Notes under the pieces: model-generated | The model's database searches: none | What the model was told of the DNA's origin: nothing | What the model saw: only the letters and a program-made list of their open reading frames with translations | Position numbers and translations under genes: made by a program | Origin: Acidobacteriota bacterium | GTDB lineage: Bacteria > Acidobacteriota > Vicinamibacteria > Vicinamibacterales > UBA823 | DNA length: 64,000 nucleotides | Assembly: GCA_002730525.1 (NCBI GenBank) | Contig: PCAK01000044.1 | Location: forward strand, 124,001-188,000 | Reading direction: 5' to 3' | Part shown: in pieces, positions 18,440 to 26,474 of the stretch | Position numbering within the stretch: the stretch's first letter is position 1 | How the letters are laid out: every line of letters begins with the position of its first letter

Positions 18440-20541
18440 GGATCGAGCTCGCCGTCCTTCGTCAGAGCCGGCCGCCGCGACAACTGCAGGACGCTCGTCA
18501 TCCCTGATTCGATGGCATCACCCGCTCCCGGCTGCTGCGCCACGACGACCCCGTTGCCGTGCAGCCTGGCGACCATGTTCAGGGGCGCCAGAGCACGCAA
18601 CGCCTGCCGGGCGCTGAGGCCGCTGAGGTCGGGCATCGTCGACGGCCCCTGGTCGACACTAGTAAGTGACGTGAGGATCGTCCTCGCGGCCGGCGCCACG
18701 ACGGACGGAAGCGGATCGCCTCGGCGGCGCACGAGAATCGGCGAAGTTGACCGAATCGACGGGGGCACGCCGCGATGCCGCAAGGCACTCTCGGCCACCC
18801 GCTTGAACACCGGCCCCGCGACCGCGCCGCCGGTGTACTCCTCGCCGTGCGGCGCGTTGATCACGACCAGCACGGTGAAGACCGGGGCGCGCGACGGCAC
18901 GAAGCCGACGAACGACGCGTTGTACTCGCTCTTCGAATACGCGCCATCGACCACCTTTCCCGATGTGCCGGTCTTGCCGGCGACGGAATAGCCAGGAATC
19001 GCAACGCGCCGCGCCGTCCCGCGCTTGACGACGTCTTCCATGAAGGTCGTGATGGTCGCCGCCGTCTCCGCCGTCACGGCTCGGCCGATCAAGCGCGGCG
19101 TCACGGCGATGCGCTGGCCGTCCTGACGCAGCGCCCGCACGATCCGCGGCTCGATCAACTCGCCGCCGTTGGCGATCACGCTGGCGGCGGCCACCATCTG
19201 GAGCGGCGTCACGGCGACCTGATAGCCCATTGCCACGGACGCCAGGGCGCTGTCGTTCAGGCTCGCTGGATCCCACACGATGCCGGCGCTCTCGCCGCGA
19301 AAGTCAGGCGACAGCGTCCTGCCGAACCCGAACCGCTCGACGTAATCGCCCATGAGCCCGGGGCCGACCTGCAGCGCCACCTTGATCGCGCCGACGTTGC
19401 TCGACTTGACGATCACGTCGGCAAACGACAGCGTGTCGTAGCGAACAAAGTCGTCGATTCGGCGTGACCCGAAGCGGATCATCCCGGCGCTTACGTCGAT
19501 CGGATCGTCAGGCTCGACGACACGCTCCTGCAGCGCCGCCGAGGCCGTCACGATCTTGAAGGTCGACCCCGGCTCGTAGACCTCCTGAATGGCACGATTC
19601 CGTCGGGTGTCCGCCGTCGAGGCCACGAAGTCGTTCGGATTGAACGTCGGCTCGTTGGCGAGCGCCAGCATCTCGCCGGTGAACGGGTCGAGAATGATGA
19701 TCGTGCCGCCGTCGGCGTCGTGCAGCTCCACCGCGGCGCGCAATTCGCGCTCGACGATGTGCTGGAGGTACCCGTCGATCGTCAGTTCGAGCGTGGCGCC
19801 GCGGGTGGGCGGGCGATCCAGCCGGCTGAACGCGCGCCGGCGCGCGTCAGTCTGAATCAGGATCTGGCCGGGCCGGCCTCGAATCTGCTCGTCGTAGGTC
19901 GATTCGATACCGTGCAGCCCCTGATTGTCGATGCCGACGTAGCCGAGCACGTGGGCGGCCAGTTCGCGGTTCGGGTAGAACCGACGATGCTCTTTCAGGA
20001 AGCCGACGCCATCGAGGCCGAGCTCGGCGACCCGCGCCGCCTCGCGAGGCGACACCTGGCGGCGCACGTAGGCGAAGGCCCGGTCGCCGCGCAGGCGCTC
20101 GATCAGCCGGTCACGAAACGCCTCGGAGCATTCCTCCAACGCCTCGCACAACAGGCGGCCGATCCGCTCTGGCTCGCTGATCTCCGCCGGCACGGCGTAG
20201 ATCGAATCGGCGTCGACACTGACGGCCAGGACGCTACCGTGGCGGTCAAGGACCTCTCCGCGCTTGGCTGGCGTCGCAATCGTGCGCAGTTGCTGCCGCT
20301 CCGCGCGCGCCACCATGTCGTCGTGCTGCCAGACCTGCAGGAAGAGCAGGCGGGTCTCGATGCCGGCGGTCCAGAGCGCCAGGCCCACCGCCACCACCAG
20401 GACGCGGCGCCGCATCGTCTGACGCCAGGCGAGGCCCGCCGCCACGCGCCGACCCTCGGCCGCGTCGAGGTGCGCGAACAGGCCGCCGGACGCACGCGCC
20501 GCCCGGCGCTTTCGGTTCTTGCGTGGTCCCCGTTCGGCCAA
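18436..20541 (-). CDS. ftsI: Septal penicillin-binding protein FtsI (PBP3-type) with PASTA domain
   Basis: FtsI is the class B transpeptidase that cross-links septal peptidoglycan. It has 701 residues: a basic N-terminal tail, one membrane helix (VLVVAVGLALWTAGIETRLL, about 48-67), a pedestal domain (RGEVLDRHGSVLAVS) and the transpeptidase domain with the serine motif STFKIV, the SSN motif (KSSNVGAIK) and the KTGT motif (GKTGTSGKV). The C-terminus holds a single PASTA domain (PDLSGLSARQALRALAPLN). The start is a TTG at 20541 preceded by GGGGAG. The gene sits between ftsL and murE. Confidence 0.95.
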   Translation of the reverse strand: MAERGPRKNRKRRAARASGGLFAHLDAAEGRRVAAGLAWRQTMRRRVLVVAVGLALWTAGIETRLLFLQVWQHDDMVARAERQQLRTIATPAKRGEVLDRHGSVLAVSVDADSIYAVPAEISEPERIGRLLCEALEECSEAFRDRLIERLRGDRAFAYVRRQVSPREAARVAELGLDGVGFLKEHRRFYPNRELAAHVLGYVGIDNQGLHGIESTYDEQIRGRPGQILIQTDARRRAFSRLDRPPTRGATLELTIDGYLQHIVERELRAAVELHDADGGTIIILDPFTGEMLALANEPTFNPNDFVASTADTRRNRAIQEVYEPGSTFKIVTASAALQERVVEPDDPIDVSAGMIRFGSRRIDDFVRYDTLSFADVIVKSSNVGAIKVALQVGPGLMGDYVERFGFGRTLSPDFRGESAGIVWDPASLNDSALASVAMGYQVAVTPLQMVAAASVIANGGELIEPRIVRALRQDGQRIAVTPRLIGRAVTAETAATITTFMEDVVKRGTARRVAIPGYSVAGKTGTSGKVVDGAYSKSEYNASFVGFVPSRAPVFTVLVVINAPHGEEYTGGAVAGPVFKRVAESALRHRGVPPSIRSTSPILVRRRGDPLPSVVAPAARTILTSLTSVDQGPSTMPDLSGLSARQALRALAPLNMVARLHGNGVVVAQQPGAGDAIESGMTSVLQLSRRPALTKDGELDP

Positions 20542-20553
20542 TAAGCTCCCCGG

Positions 20554-20946
20554 TTAACGCGCTGCCACGACCCCGCGCCCCGCCGGCGAAGCCGGCGTGA
20601 CGCGCTCGATGATCACTGCTTCCTCCTGGCTGGGAGCCACCAGGTTCAGCCTCTCCGTCGCGATCTGCTCGATCCGCTTGGGCGACCGCAGCGTTTCGAT
20701 CTCCAGCCGCAGATGCCGGTTGATCTCCTCCTCCTCGGCGCGCTCTTGCTGCATCTGCTCGACCCGGTAGCCGTGGCGGAGCAACTCGAAGTGCTGCCAC
20801 GCGGAGAACAGCAGAACCGCAACCAGCAGCCCACTCACGCCGAGCGACCGCCACAGTTCACGCTGCCGCGTCTCGTCGACCTCACGGACGATCGACCGAT
20901 TGCTCACACCCTTCTTGACCGCGTAGTCGGTTCGCCGAGGGCTCAT
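20554..20946 (-). CDS. ftsL: Cell division protein FtsL-like
   Basis: A 130-residue bitopic protein with a basic cytoplasmic tail, one membrane helix (SLGVSGLLVAVLLFSAWQHF, about 34-53) and a periplasmic leucine/glutamate-rich coiled coil (RVEQMQQERAEEEEINRHLR). This is the FtsL architecture; FtsL pairs with FtsB and FtsQ to regulate FtsW-FtsI. Sequence conservation in the family is low, so the call depends on topology and on its position between rsmH and ftsI. Confidence 0.85.
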   Translation of the reverse strand: MSPRRTDYAVKKGVSNRSIVREVDETRQRELWRSLGVSGLLVAVLLFSAWQHFELLRHGYRVEQMQQERAEEEEINRHLRLEIETLRSPKRIEQIATERLNLVAPSQEEAVIIERVTPASPAGRGVVAAR

Positions 20947-21836
20947 GCGATGCGCTCCGCCGCTCGAAGCTTGGCGCTCCGGGCTCTGGGATTCCGTTCG
21001 CGCTCGTCGTCACTCGCCACGAGCGGGCGCTTGGTCAGAATGCGGATGGTGGCCTCGTGGCCACCTCCGAGCGCGCGGAACGTCTGTTTGACGATCCGGT
21101 CCTCCAGTGAGTGGAACGACACCACGACCACGCGCGCATTGGCGGCCAAGCGCCGGCAGATCATCTCGAGGGCCGCCGCCAGGCCGTCCAGTTCCTGATT
21201 CACCCAGATGCGGATCGCCTGGAATGTGCGAGTCGCTGGATCGATCCGACGCCACCCGCGGTTGGGCATCGCGCGTCGGACGATGGCGGCCAGTTGGCCG
21301 GTCGTCTCAACGGGCGAATCGCGCCGGGTCGCAACGATCGCGCGGGCGATCCGGCGCGAGTGGCGCTCCTCGCCATAGCGGAAGATCGCGTCGGCGAGCT
21401 CGGTTTCCGATGTCTCGCGAATCAATTCCGCCGCCGTGGCACCCGCCGACTGGTCCATCCGCATGTCGAGCGGCTCGTCCCGCTTGAAGCTGAACCCCCG
21501 CCCGTCACCGCCCAATTGCATCGACGACACGCCGAGATCGGCGATGGCCCCGTCGATGCTCGCGATGCCTCGAGCATCGAGCACCGCGTCGAGCTGGTGG
21601 AAGTTGGCGTGAACGAGATCGACCCGGCCCCGCCACTCGGCCAACGACTCGGCCGCGCACGCCAGTGCGTGCCGGTCGCGGTCGAGCCCCACGAGACGCG
21701 TCGCGCCACCAGCCATGAGCGCTCGCGCATGCCCACCCGCACCAACCGTGCAGTCGACGAACAGACCTCCCCGCTCCGGCGCCATGTAGCTCATCGCCTC
21801 CGCGCTCAACACTGGAACGTGCGGCACCTCGGCCAT
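20943..21836 (-). CDS. rsmH: 16S rRNA (cytosine1402-N4)-methyltransferase RsmH (MraW)
   Basis: RsmH methylates C1402 in the ribosomal P site. It has 297 residues. The start MAEVPHVPVLSAEAMSYM is typical of the family, followed by the SAM-binding motif VDCTVGAGGHARALM and later IADLGVSSMQLGGDGRGFSF and VVSFHSLEDRIVK. The ATG at 21836 shares a base with the mraZ TGA, and the stop overlaps the ftsL start by 4 nt. Confidence 0.96.
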   Translation of the reverse strand: MAEVPHVPVLSAEAMSYMAPERGGLFVDCTVGAGGHARALMAGGATRLVGLDRDRHALACAAESLAEWRGRVDLVHANFHQLDAVLDARGIASIDGAIADLGVSSMQLGGDGRGFSFKRDEPLDMRMDQSAGATAAELIRETSETELADAIFRYGEERHSRRIARAIVATRRDSPVETTGQLAAIVRRAMPNRGWRRIDPATRTFQAIRIWVNQELDGLAAALEMICRRLAANARVVVVSFHSLEDRIVKQTFRALGGGHEATIRILTKRPLVASDDERERNPRARSAKLRAAERIA

Positions 21837-22276
21837 CAGATTCCGAACTCCGCAAGGGCGCGCGCATCGTCGTCGGAGAAGGGCTCGCGCTGCAGCTTCG
21901 CGACGAAGCGGTCGTGATTCCAGATCTCGAGGTAGTCGTACTGCCCGAAGACGTCGACCTCGCCGGTCATCGACGCGGAGTCGCGAAGCCGGGGATGGAT
22001 CGACACCCGTCCCTGCCGGTCGAACTCGGCGGGCTGTCCGAAGTAGTTGACGCGGTCGAAAAACCTGACCCGGGACGGATGGGTGGACGGCACCTGGGCC
22101 AGCTTGGCCTCGATCGCCTCCCACACCGGCAGCGGATAGATACGGACAGATTCGCCCGAGACGCTGGTCAGGAACAGATCGGCGCCGTGGCGCTTCTCCA
22201 TCCAGACCCGAAAGGCAGACGGGATCTTGAGTCTGCCTTTGTCATCTATCTTCGCCGAGAAATTTCCTCTAAGCAC
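21836..22276 (-). CDS. mraZ: Transcriptional regulator MraZ
   Basis: MraZ is an AbrB-fold DNA-binding protein that represses its own dcw operon. It has 146 residues with two tandem SpoVT/AbrB-like halves: GNFSAKIDDKGRLKIPSAFR and, about 80 residues later, EFDRQGRVSIHPRLRD. The GTG at 22276 was chosen because the family begins with this motif; longer upstream reading would cross the promoter and operator. It is the first gene of the dcw operon and its probable binding repeats lie in its own leader. Confidence 0.95.
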   Translation of the reverse strand: MLRGNFSAKIDDKGRLKIPSAFRVWMEKRHGADLFLTSVSGESVRIYPLPVWEAIEAKLAQVPSTHPSRVRFFDRVNYFGQPAEFDRQGRVSIHPRLRDSASMTGEVDVFGQYDYLEIWNHDRFVAKLQREPFSDDDARALAEFGI

Positions 22277-22309
22277 CCAGTAACTCCACAGAACTCCACA
22301 GAAATCCAC
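22275..22309 (-). promoter_or_regulatory. Probable MraZ operator: four repeats at 10-bp spacing
   Basis: Read on the minus strand, GTGGA occurs at 22305-22309, 22295-22299 and 22285-22289, followed by TGGGT at 22275-22279. The spacing is exactly 10 nt each time. Known MraZ sites are short GTGGG/TGGG-type direct repeats with 10-nt periodicity just upstream of mraZ, so this is a likely autoregulatory operator. It overlaps the predicted transcription start and the mraZ ribosome site. Confidence 0.75.
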
Positions 22310-22521
22310 CGCAATCGTAGGAAACGCGCCGGAAACTGTCAACACCTAAAATCTGATAGCTCAACGACTTACGATAAATATTCGCCTATGATGGCGCTCG
22401 AGGCGAAAATTCGGCCAATCCAGGGCGCCGTGTTACCATCGGCCACCTCGTCGGGCCTTATCCGACGCCAGGAATTGCGCCCGACATCGGCCCACGCGGG
22501 ACCTCCCGCCCCGACTCTCGA
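22277..22521. other. Divergent intergenic region mraZ / ychF
   Basis: This 245-nt region holds the mraZ promoter and operator on the minus strand. Its centre (about 22343-22395) is unusually AT-rich for this genome. A TATGAT at 22387-22392 on the plus strand could be a -10 box for ychF, but no good -35 sits at the right distance. Confidence 0.5.
22314..22342 (-). promoter_or_regulatory. Sigma-70 promoter of the dcw operon
   Basis: On the minus strand TTGACA (22337-22342) is separated by exactly 17 nt from TACGAT (22314-22319). Transcription would begin near 22307, within the GTGGA repeats. This is the only strong promoter seen upstream of mraZ. Confidence 0.8.
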
Positions 22522-23595
22522 ATGCTGCGCGCGGCCCTTATCGGCTTCCCCTCGGTCGGCAAGACGACGCTCTTCCAGTTGATGACGAGCTCGGCCGACG
22601 TGCGCGATGGGTCGTGGCGGACCGAAGCGCACGTGGGCGTCGCGCGGGTGCCCGAGCCCAGGCTCGACCGGCTCGTTGAACTCGTCCAGCCGAAGAAGCG
22701 GGTGCCGGCGACGGTGGAGTTGGCCGAGATGGCCGGCCACGGCGGAACCCGATCGCTCCTGGACATCGCCGCGTTCCGGGACGCCGACGCACTCCTCCAC
22801 GTAGTGCGGTGGTTCCGTGACGAACGGGTGCCGCACGCATCCGGCAATGTCGACTCGGAGCGCGACGCGCGCACGATGGAGGAGGAGCTGATCCTGGCCG
22901 ATCTCGGGGTGGCCGAACGCCGGCTCGAGCGACTCGACCAGGATCTGAAGAAACGACCCGACGACGGCCTCCGCGCCGAACAGGCCGTCCTCACGGAGTG
23001 CCAGGCAGCGCTCGAAGCCGGTACTCCCCTACGCCGGCTCAGCCTCGACGCCCCGGCGGCCAAGCGTCTCCTCGGCTTTCAGTTCCTCTCGGCGAAGCCC
23101 CTGCTCGTCGTGAACAATCTTGACGAAGACGACCTGCCCGACGGCCTCGCCGGTGCGGCATCCGCGCTCGAGACGGTCCTGGCGGACGCCGGGGCCCAGG
23201 CCGTGGGCGTCTGCGCGAAGATCGAACTGGAGATCGCGCAACTGGACGAAGAGGCGGCGTCGGCCTTTTCTGCCGACCTCGGCCTCGCCGAATCTGGCCT
23301 CGACCGCATCATCCGGGCCAGCTACGAACTGCTGGGCTACATCTCGTTCTTCACGGTCGGGGAACAGGAATGTCGCGCGTGGACCGTGCCACGCGGCACC
23401 GTGGCGCAGGACGCGGCCGGCGAGATCCACACCGACCTCTCCCGAGGCTTCATCCGCGCCGAGGTTGTGCCCTTCACCGACTTCATCGAACACGGCTCAC
23501 TGGCGGCGTGCCGAGAACACGGTCGCATGCGCCTCGAAGGCAAGGACTACGTCGTGCGCGACGGCGACATCATCACCTACCGCTTCGCGACGTGA
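22522..23595 (+). CDS. ychF: YchF-like GTP/ATP-binding protein (OBG family with TGS domain)
   Basis: A 357-residue P-loop protein close to the usual 363 for YchF. The Walker A is GFPSVGKTT and the switch II region is ELAEMAGHGG. The fourth nucleotide motif is NNLDE rather than NKxD; YchF proteins have a relaxed NxxE-type motif and prefer ATP. A coiled-coil insert (about 120-170) and the C-terminal TGS/DUF933 domain (ISFFTVGEQECRAWTVPRGT to the end) follow. YchF binds ribosomes and responds to oxidative stress in other bacteria. It is divergent from mraZ and just upstream of an epimerase gene. Confidence 0.85.
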   Translation: MLRAALIGFPSVGKTTLFQLMTSSADVRDGSWRTEAHVGVARVPEPRLDRLVELVQPKKRVPATVELAEMAGHGGTRSLLDIAAFRDADALLHVVRWFRDERVPHASGNVDSERDARTMEEELILADLGVAERRLERLDQDLKKRPDDGLRAEQAVLTECQAALEAGTPLRRLSLDAPAAKRLLGFQFLSAKPLLVVNNLDEDDLPDGLAGAASALETVLADAGAQAVGVCAKIELEIAQLDEEAASAFSADLGLAESGLDRIIRASYELLGYISFFTVGEQECRAWTVPRGTVAQDAAGEIHTDLSRGFIRAEVVPFTDFIEHGSLAACREHGRMRLEGKDYVVRDGDIITYRFAT

Positions 23596-23604
23596 TAGCA
23601 TCGC

Positions 23605-24570
23605 GTGGTGCGCGCGCTGATCACGGGCGGAGCGGGATTCATCGGATCGCACCTCGCGGAAGCGCTGCTCGACGCAGGCCATGGCGTCGAAGTCATCGAC
23701 AACCTCTCCACCGGATCGATCGACAACATCGAACACCTCAAAGGTCGAGACCAGTTTCAGTACACGATCGACTCGGTCACGAACGAGCCACTGCTCGCCG
23801 AACAGATCGACCGGTGTGACGTCGTCTTCCATCTGGCGGCCGCGGTCGGAGTCAAGCTGATCGTCGAAGCGCCGGTTCACACGATCGAAACCAACGTGCA
23901 TGGCACGGAAGTCGTGCTGACGCTGGCCAACAAGAAGAAGAAGCTCGTGGTCGTCGCCTCGACATCGGAGGTGTACGGCAAGTCGACCGAGATTCCCTTC
24001 AAGGAAGATGCCGACCTCAGGCTGGGAGCCACCTGGAAGCACCGCTGGGCCTACGCCTGCAGCAAGGCGATCGACGAGTTCCTCGCGTTGGCGTACTGGA
24101 AGGAGAAGAAACTTCCGGTCATCGTCGTCCGGCTGTTCAATACCGTCGGGCCGCGGCAGACCGGCCAGTACGGCATGGTGTTACCGACCTTCGTTCGGCA
24201 GGCCCTCGCCGGACAGCCGATCACGGTGTTCGGCGACGGGTCACAGTCCCGCAGCTTCACCTACGTTGGCGACGTCGTGGACGCGCTGATGCGGCTGACC
24301 GCAGAGCCGAAGGCGGTGGGCGAAGTGTTCAATATCGGCAACGGCGAGGAGATTTCCATTCTCGCGCTGGCCGAGCAGATCAAAGCGATGACACGGAGCC
24401 CGTCCAACATCGTGAAGATCCCGTACGACCAGGCGTACGAAGCCGGGTTCGAGGACATGCCGCGACGCGTGCCCGACATCACGAAGCTCCAGACGCTGAC
24501 GGGGTACGAGCCGAAGGTTCAGCTGCCCGAGATCCTCACTCGCGTGATCGATCACTTCCAGAAACAGTAG
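23605..24570 (+). CDS. NAD-dependent sugar-nucleotide epimerase/dehydratase
   Basis: A 321-residue extended short-chain dehydrogenase. The Rossmann motif is ALITGGAGFIGSHLAEALLD and acidic residues at the end of the second strand (VEVIDNLSTG) point to NAD. The catalytic residues are in ASTSEVYG (Ser/Thr) and WAYACSKAIDEF (YxxxK). It resembles UDP-glucose 4-epimerases and UDP-glucuronate decarboxylases; the exact sugar cannot be assigned. Start is the first of two adjacent GTG codons, 9 nt after ychF, and the pair is probably cotranscribed. A strong hairpin follows the stop. Confidence 0.85.
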   Translation: MVRALITGGAGFIGSHLAEALLDAGHGVEVIDNLSTGSIDNIEHLKGRDQFQYTIDSVTNEPLLAEQIDRCDVVFHLAAAVGVKLIVEAPVHTIETNVHGTEVVLTLANKKKKLVVVASTSEVYGKSTEIPFKEDADLRLGATWKHRWAYACSKAIDEFLALAYWKEKKLPVIVVRLFNTVGPRQTGQYGMVLPTFVRQALAGQPITVFGDGSQSRSFTYVGDVVDALMRLTAEPKAVGEVFNIGNGEEISILALAEQIKAMTRSPSNIVKIPYDQAYEAGFEDMPRRVPDITKLQTLTGYEPKVQLPEILTRVIDHFQKQ

Positions 24571-24591
24571 ACCTCTTCGCGCACAGCGGGG

Positions 24592-24612
24592 GTTCGGGGT
24601 GAAGCCCCGAAC
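24592..24612 (+). terminator. Hairpin after the epimerase gene
   Basis: GTTCGGGG pairs with CCCCGAAC around a five-base loop (TGAAG). It lies 22 nt after the epimerase stop. There is no T tract, so it may act as a processing or rho-assisted site instead of a classical intrinsic terminator. Confidence 0.45.
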
Positions 24613-24674
24613 TAGAAATGACGCGCGTTGCTGGCGGGATGAGGCCGTCGTATACTGCTGGCAAGACGATTCAG

Positions 24675-25211
24675 ATGCGGACCGTTCGTGCCCAGGCACC
24701 AGTGATTCTCACCCTGGCCCTCGCCGTCCTGCCGACGGTCAGCGCCGGCGCGCAGGAAATCGCGCTCAGCCTCGACGAGGGCCGAGTCTCGCTCGTCGCT
24801 CGCGACGCGTCGGTCGGAGAGGTGCTGGCGGAATGGGCCCGGCTGGGCGATACGCTCGTCCTCAACGCCGACAAGCTCGCGAACGAGCGGATCACCTTGA
24901 CCCTGGAGCAGGTCCCCGAGGCGCGAGCACTGGAAACGCTGCTGCGCGCCGCAACCGGCTATGTGGCCGCGCCGCGCCGCGCGGGTGCTGACGGCGCCTC
25001 ACGATTCGATCGGATCCTGATCTTCGTCTCGGAGCCCGCGCCTGCAGGAGCCAGCGCGCCACCGACGCCGAATCCATCGCCGATCACGCGGCAGGTGCCG
25101 TCGACCAGCGCGATCCGACCTCCAGGGGGCCAGCCCGCCGGGGGCCCGCCGGGGGTACAAATACCTCAACTCGTGCCGCCGCAGACGCCGCCACCCAATC
25201 GACCCGAGTAG
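24675..25211 (+). CDS. Secreted protein with an STN-like domain and proline-rich tail
   Basis: A 178-residue protein with a signal peptide (MRTVRAQAPVILTLALAVLP, cleavage probably after VSAGA). About residues 27-95 have the beta-alpha layout of secretin/TonB short N-terminal (STN) domains, with VSLVARDASVGEVLAEWARL followed by ITLTLEQVPEARALETLLRA. The last 60 residues are rich in proline, glycine and glutamine. Function is unknown; STN domains serve in secretins, FecA-type receptors and FecR-linked signalling, but no partner is adjacent. The ATG at 24675 starts exactly at the signal peptide. Confidence 0.6.
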   Translation: MRTVRAQAPVILTLALAVLPTVSAGAQEIALSLDEGRVSLVARDASVGEVLAEWARLGDTLVLNADKLANERITLTLEQVPEARALETLLRAATGYVAAPRRAGADGASRFDRILIFVSEPAPAGASAPPTPNPSPITRQVPSTSAIRPPGGQPAGGPPGVQIPQLVPPQTPPPNRPE

Positions 25212-25235
25212 GGCGGTTTCGGCTCCACCTCCGAC

Positions 25236-25685
25236 ATGGACCTCCTGGCACGCGTCAACGAAGCGATGACGAACGCGATGCGGCAGCGCGATCAGGCGAC
25301 GCTCGGCCCGTTGCGGATGCTGAAGACCGCCCTGGTCAACCGTCGCGTCGAGCTAGGCCGGGAGCCCTCCGAGGCTGAAGCCCAGAAGGTCGCCGCGACG
25401 CTGGCCAAGCAACGGCGGGACTCCATCGAACAGTTCGAGAAGGCCGGCCGAACCGAACTCGTCGCGCAGGAACAGGCCGAACTGGCGCTGCTGGAATCCT
25501 ACCTGCCTCCGCCTATGGACGAGGCCGAGGTGATGCGCGCGGTGGAGGCGGCGATCGCCGAAATCGGCGCGACGTCGCCCCGAGACATCGGGCGGGTCAT
25601 GAAACAGGTGATGGCACAGCTCGCCGGGCGGACCGTCGACGGCGCCGCCGTCAGCGTGCTCGTGAAGCAGAAGCTGACAAAGTAA
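25236..25685 (+). CDS. yqeY: GatB/YqeY domain protein
   Basis: A 149-residue all-helical protein. DLLARVNEAMTNAMRQRDQA at the start, LRMLKTALVNRRVELGREPS and the LALLESYLPPPMDEAEV box are typical of YqeY. This domain also forms the tRNA-binding tail of GatB, and free-standing YqeY is often encoded near primase and rpoD. A role in tRNA-dependent amidation has been proposed but not shown. It is 24 nt after the secreted protein gene. Confidence 0.9.
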   Translation: MDLLARVNEAMTNAMRQRDQATLGPLRMLKTALVNRRVELGREPSEAEAQKVAATLAKQRRDSIEQFEKAGRTELVAQEQAELALLESYLPPPMDEAEVMRAVEAAIAEIGATSPRDIGRVMKQVMAQLAGRTVDGAAVSVLVKQKLTK

Positions 25686-25706
25686 GAAGGCCGCGAACGT
25701 TCCGGT

Positions 25707-26474
25707 TCAACTCGCTCGGTAGCCCTCGAGATCGAGCAACGCCTGTTTTACCGCAGCTCCGCCCACATATCCGCCCAGCTGGCCGCCGGCGCGAACGACG
25801 CGATGGCAGGGGATGACGATCGGCACCGGATTCCTCCCCAGCGCGGTCCCCACAGCCCGCCCGGCACCCGGCCGACCGAGCCGTCGAGCCAGCGACCCGT
25901 AGCTGATCGCCAGGCCGAACGGAACCGCGTGGGCCAGCCGCAGCACCCGGCCGGTGAACGGTGTCAGACCTCTGAGGTCGGTCGGCACGGAGAACGTCCG
26001 GGTTCGACCGGCGAAGTAGGCCGTGAACTCGCTGCGGACCTCGTTCAACGCCGTGTCGTCACGCCAGACCTCCGGCGCGCGCTGGGCAAGACGCCGCCGG
26101 TAGTCGCTGTCCCGTCGGACACCGAACGCGACGTCACACAGACCCCGATCGGACATCCCGAAGAAGATCTGGCCTACGGGTGATCGCCACGAACTGAAGT
26201 GGACCGGCGGCTGACCGATCCGCTCGAACCCGATGCGCAGGCGCTGGCGGGCCGCGGCGAGGTCAGCCTGTGTGACCAGTGCTTCGGTCCGCGTGCCGAC
26301 CTCGTCGAGCGCCTCGACCGCCCGCTCCACCTCGGGCCAGACGCCGGCACAGCGTCCACAGCTGCGCGCATGGCGAGCCGCGAGACCTCGCGTCCGACGG
26401 TCGGCGTCGCCAACCAATGCCGCCTCGACGGCGGTCGCGAACGTTGCGCAGGCTGTGGTCAGCCTCGTGGTCAT
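25707..26474 (-). CDS. Zinc-finger (anti-sigma-like) / methylated-DNA cysteine methyltransferase fusion
   Basis: A 255-residue protein with two parts. Residues 1-60 contain H35-x3-C39-x2-C42 in a helical setting, the signature of zinc-binding anti-sigma (ZAS/zf-HC2) domains. Residues 95-255 are a complete Ogt/MGMT domain, with SPVGQIFFG, the helix-turn-helix ISYGSLARRLGRPGAGRAVG and the methyl acceptor C223 in VIPCHRVV. MGMT enzymes transfer O6-alkyl groups from guanine to their own cysteine irreversibly. The ATG at 26474 overlaps the stop of the upstream ECF sigma gene by 4 nt, so the two are translationally coupled. Inference: the product may be a sigma inhibitor whose state reports DNA alkylation. 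Alternatively the finger may only help DNA binding. Confidence 0.8.
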   Translation of the reverse strand: MTTRLTTACATFATAVEAALVGDADRRTRGLAARHARSCGRCAGVWPEVERAVEALDEVGTRTEALVTQADLAAARQRLRIGFERIGQPPVHFSSWRSPVGQIFFGMSDRGLCDVAFGVRRDSDYRRRLAQRAPEVWRDDTALNEVRSEFTAYFAGRTRTFSVPTDLRGLTPFTGRVLRLAHAVPFGLAISYGSLARRLGRPGAGRAVGTALGRNPVPIVIPCHRVVRAGGQLGGYVGGAAVKQALLDLEGYRAS

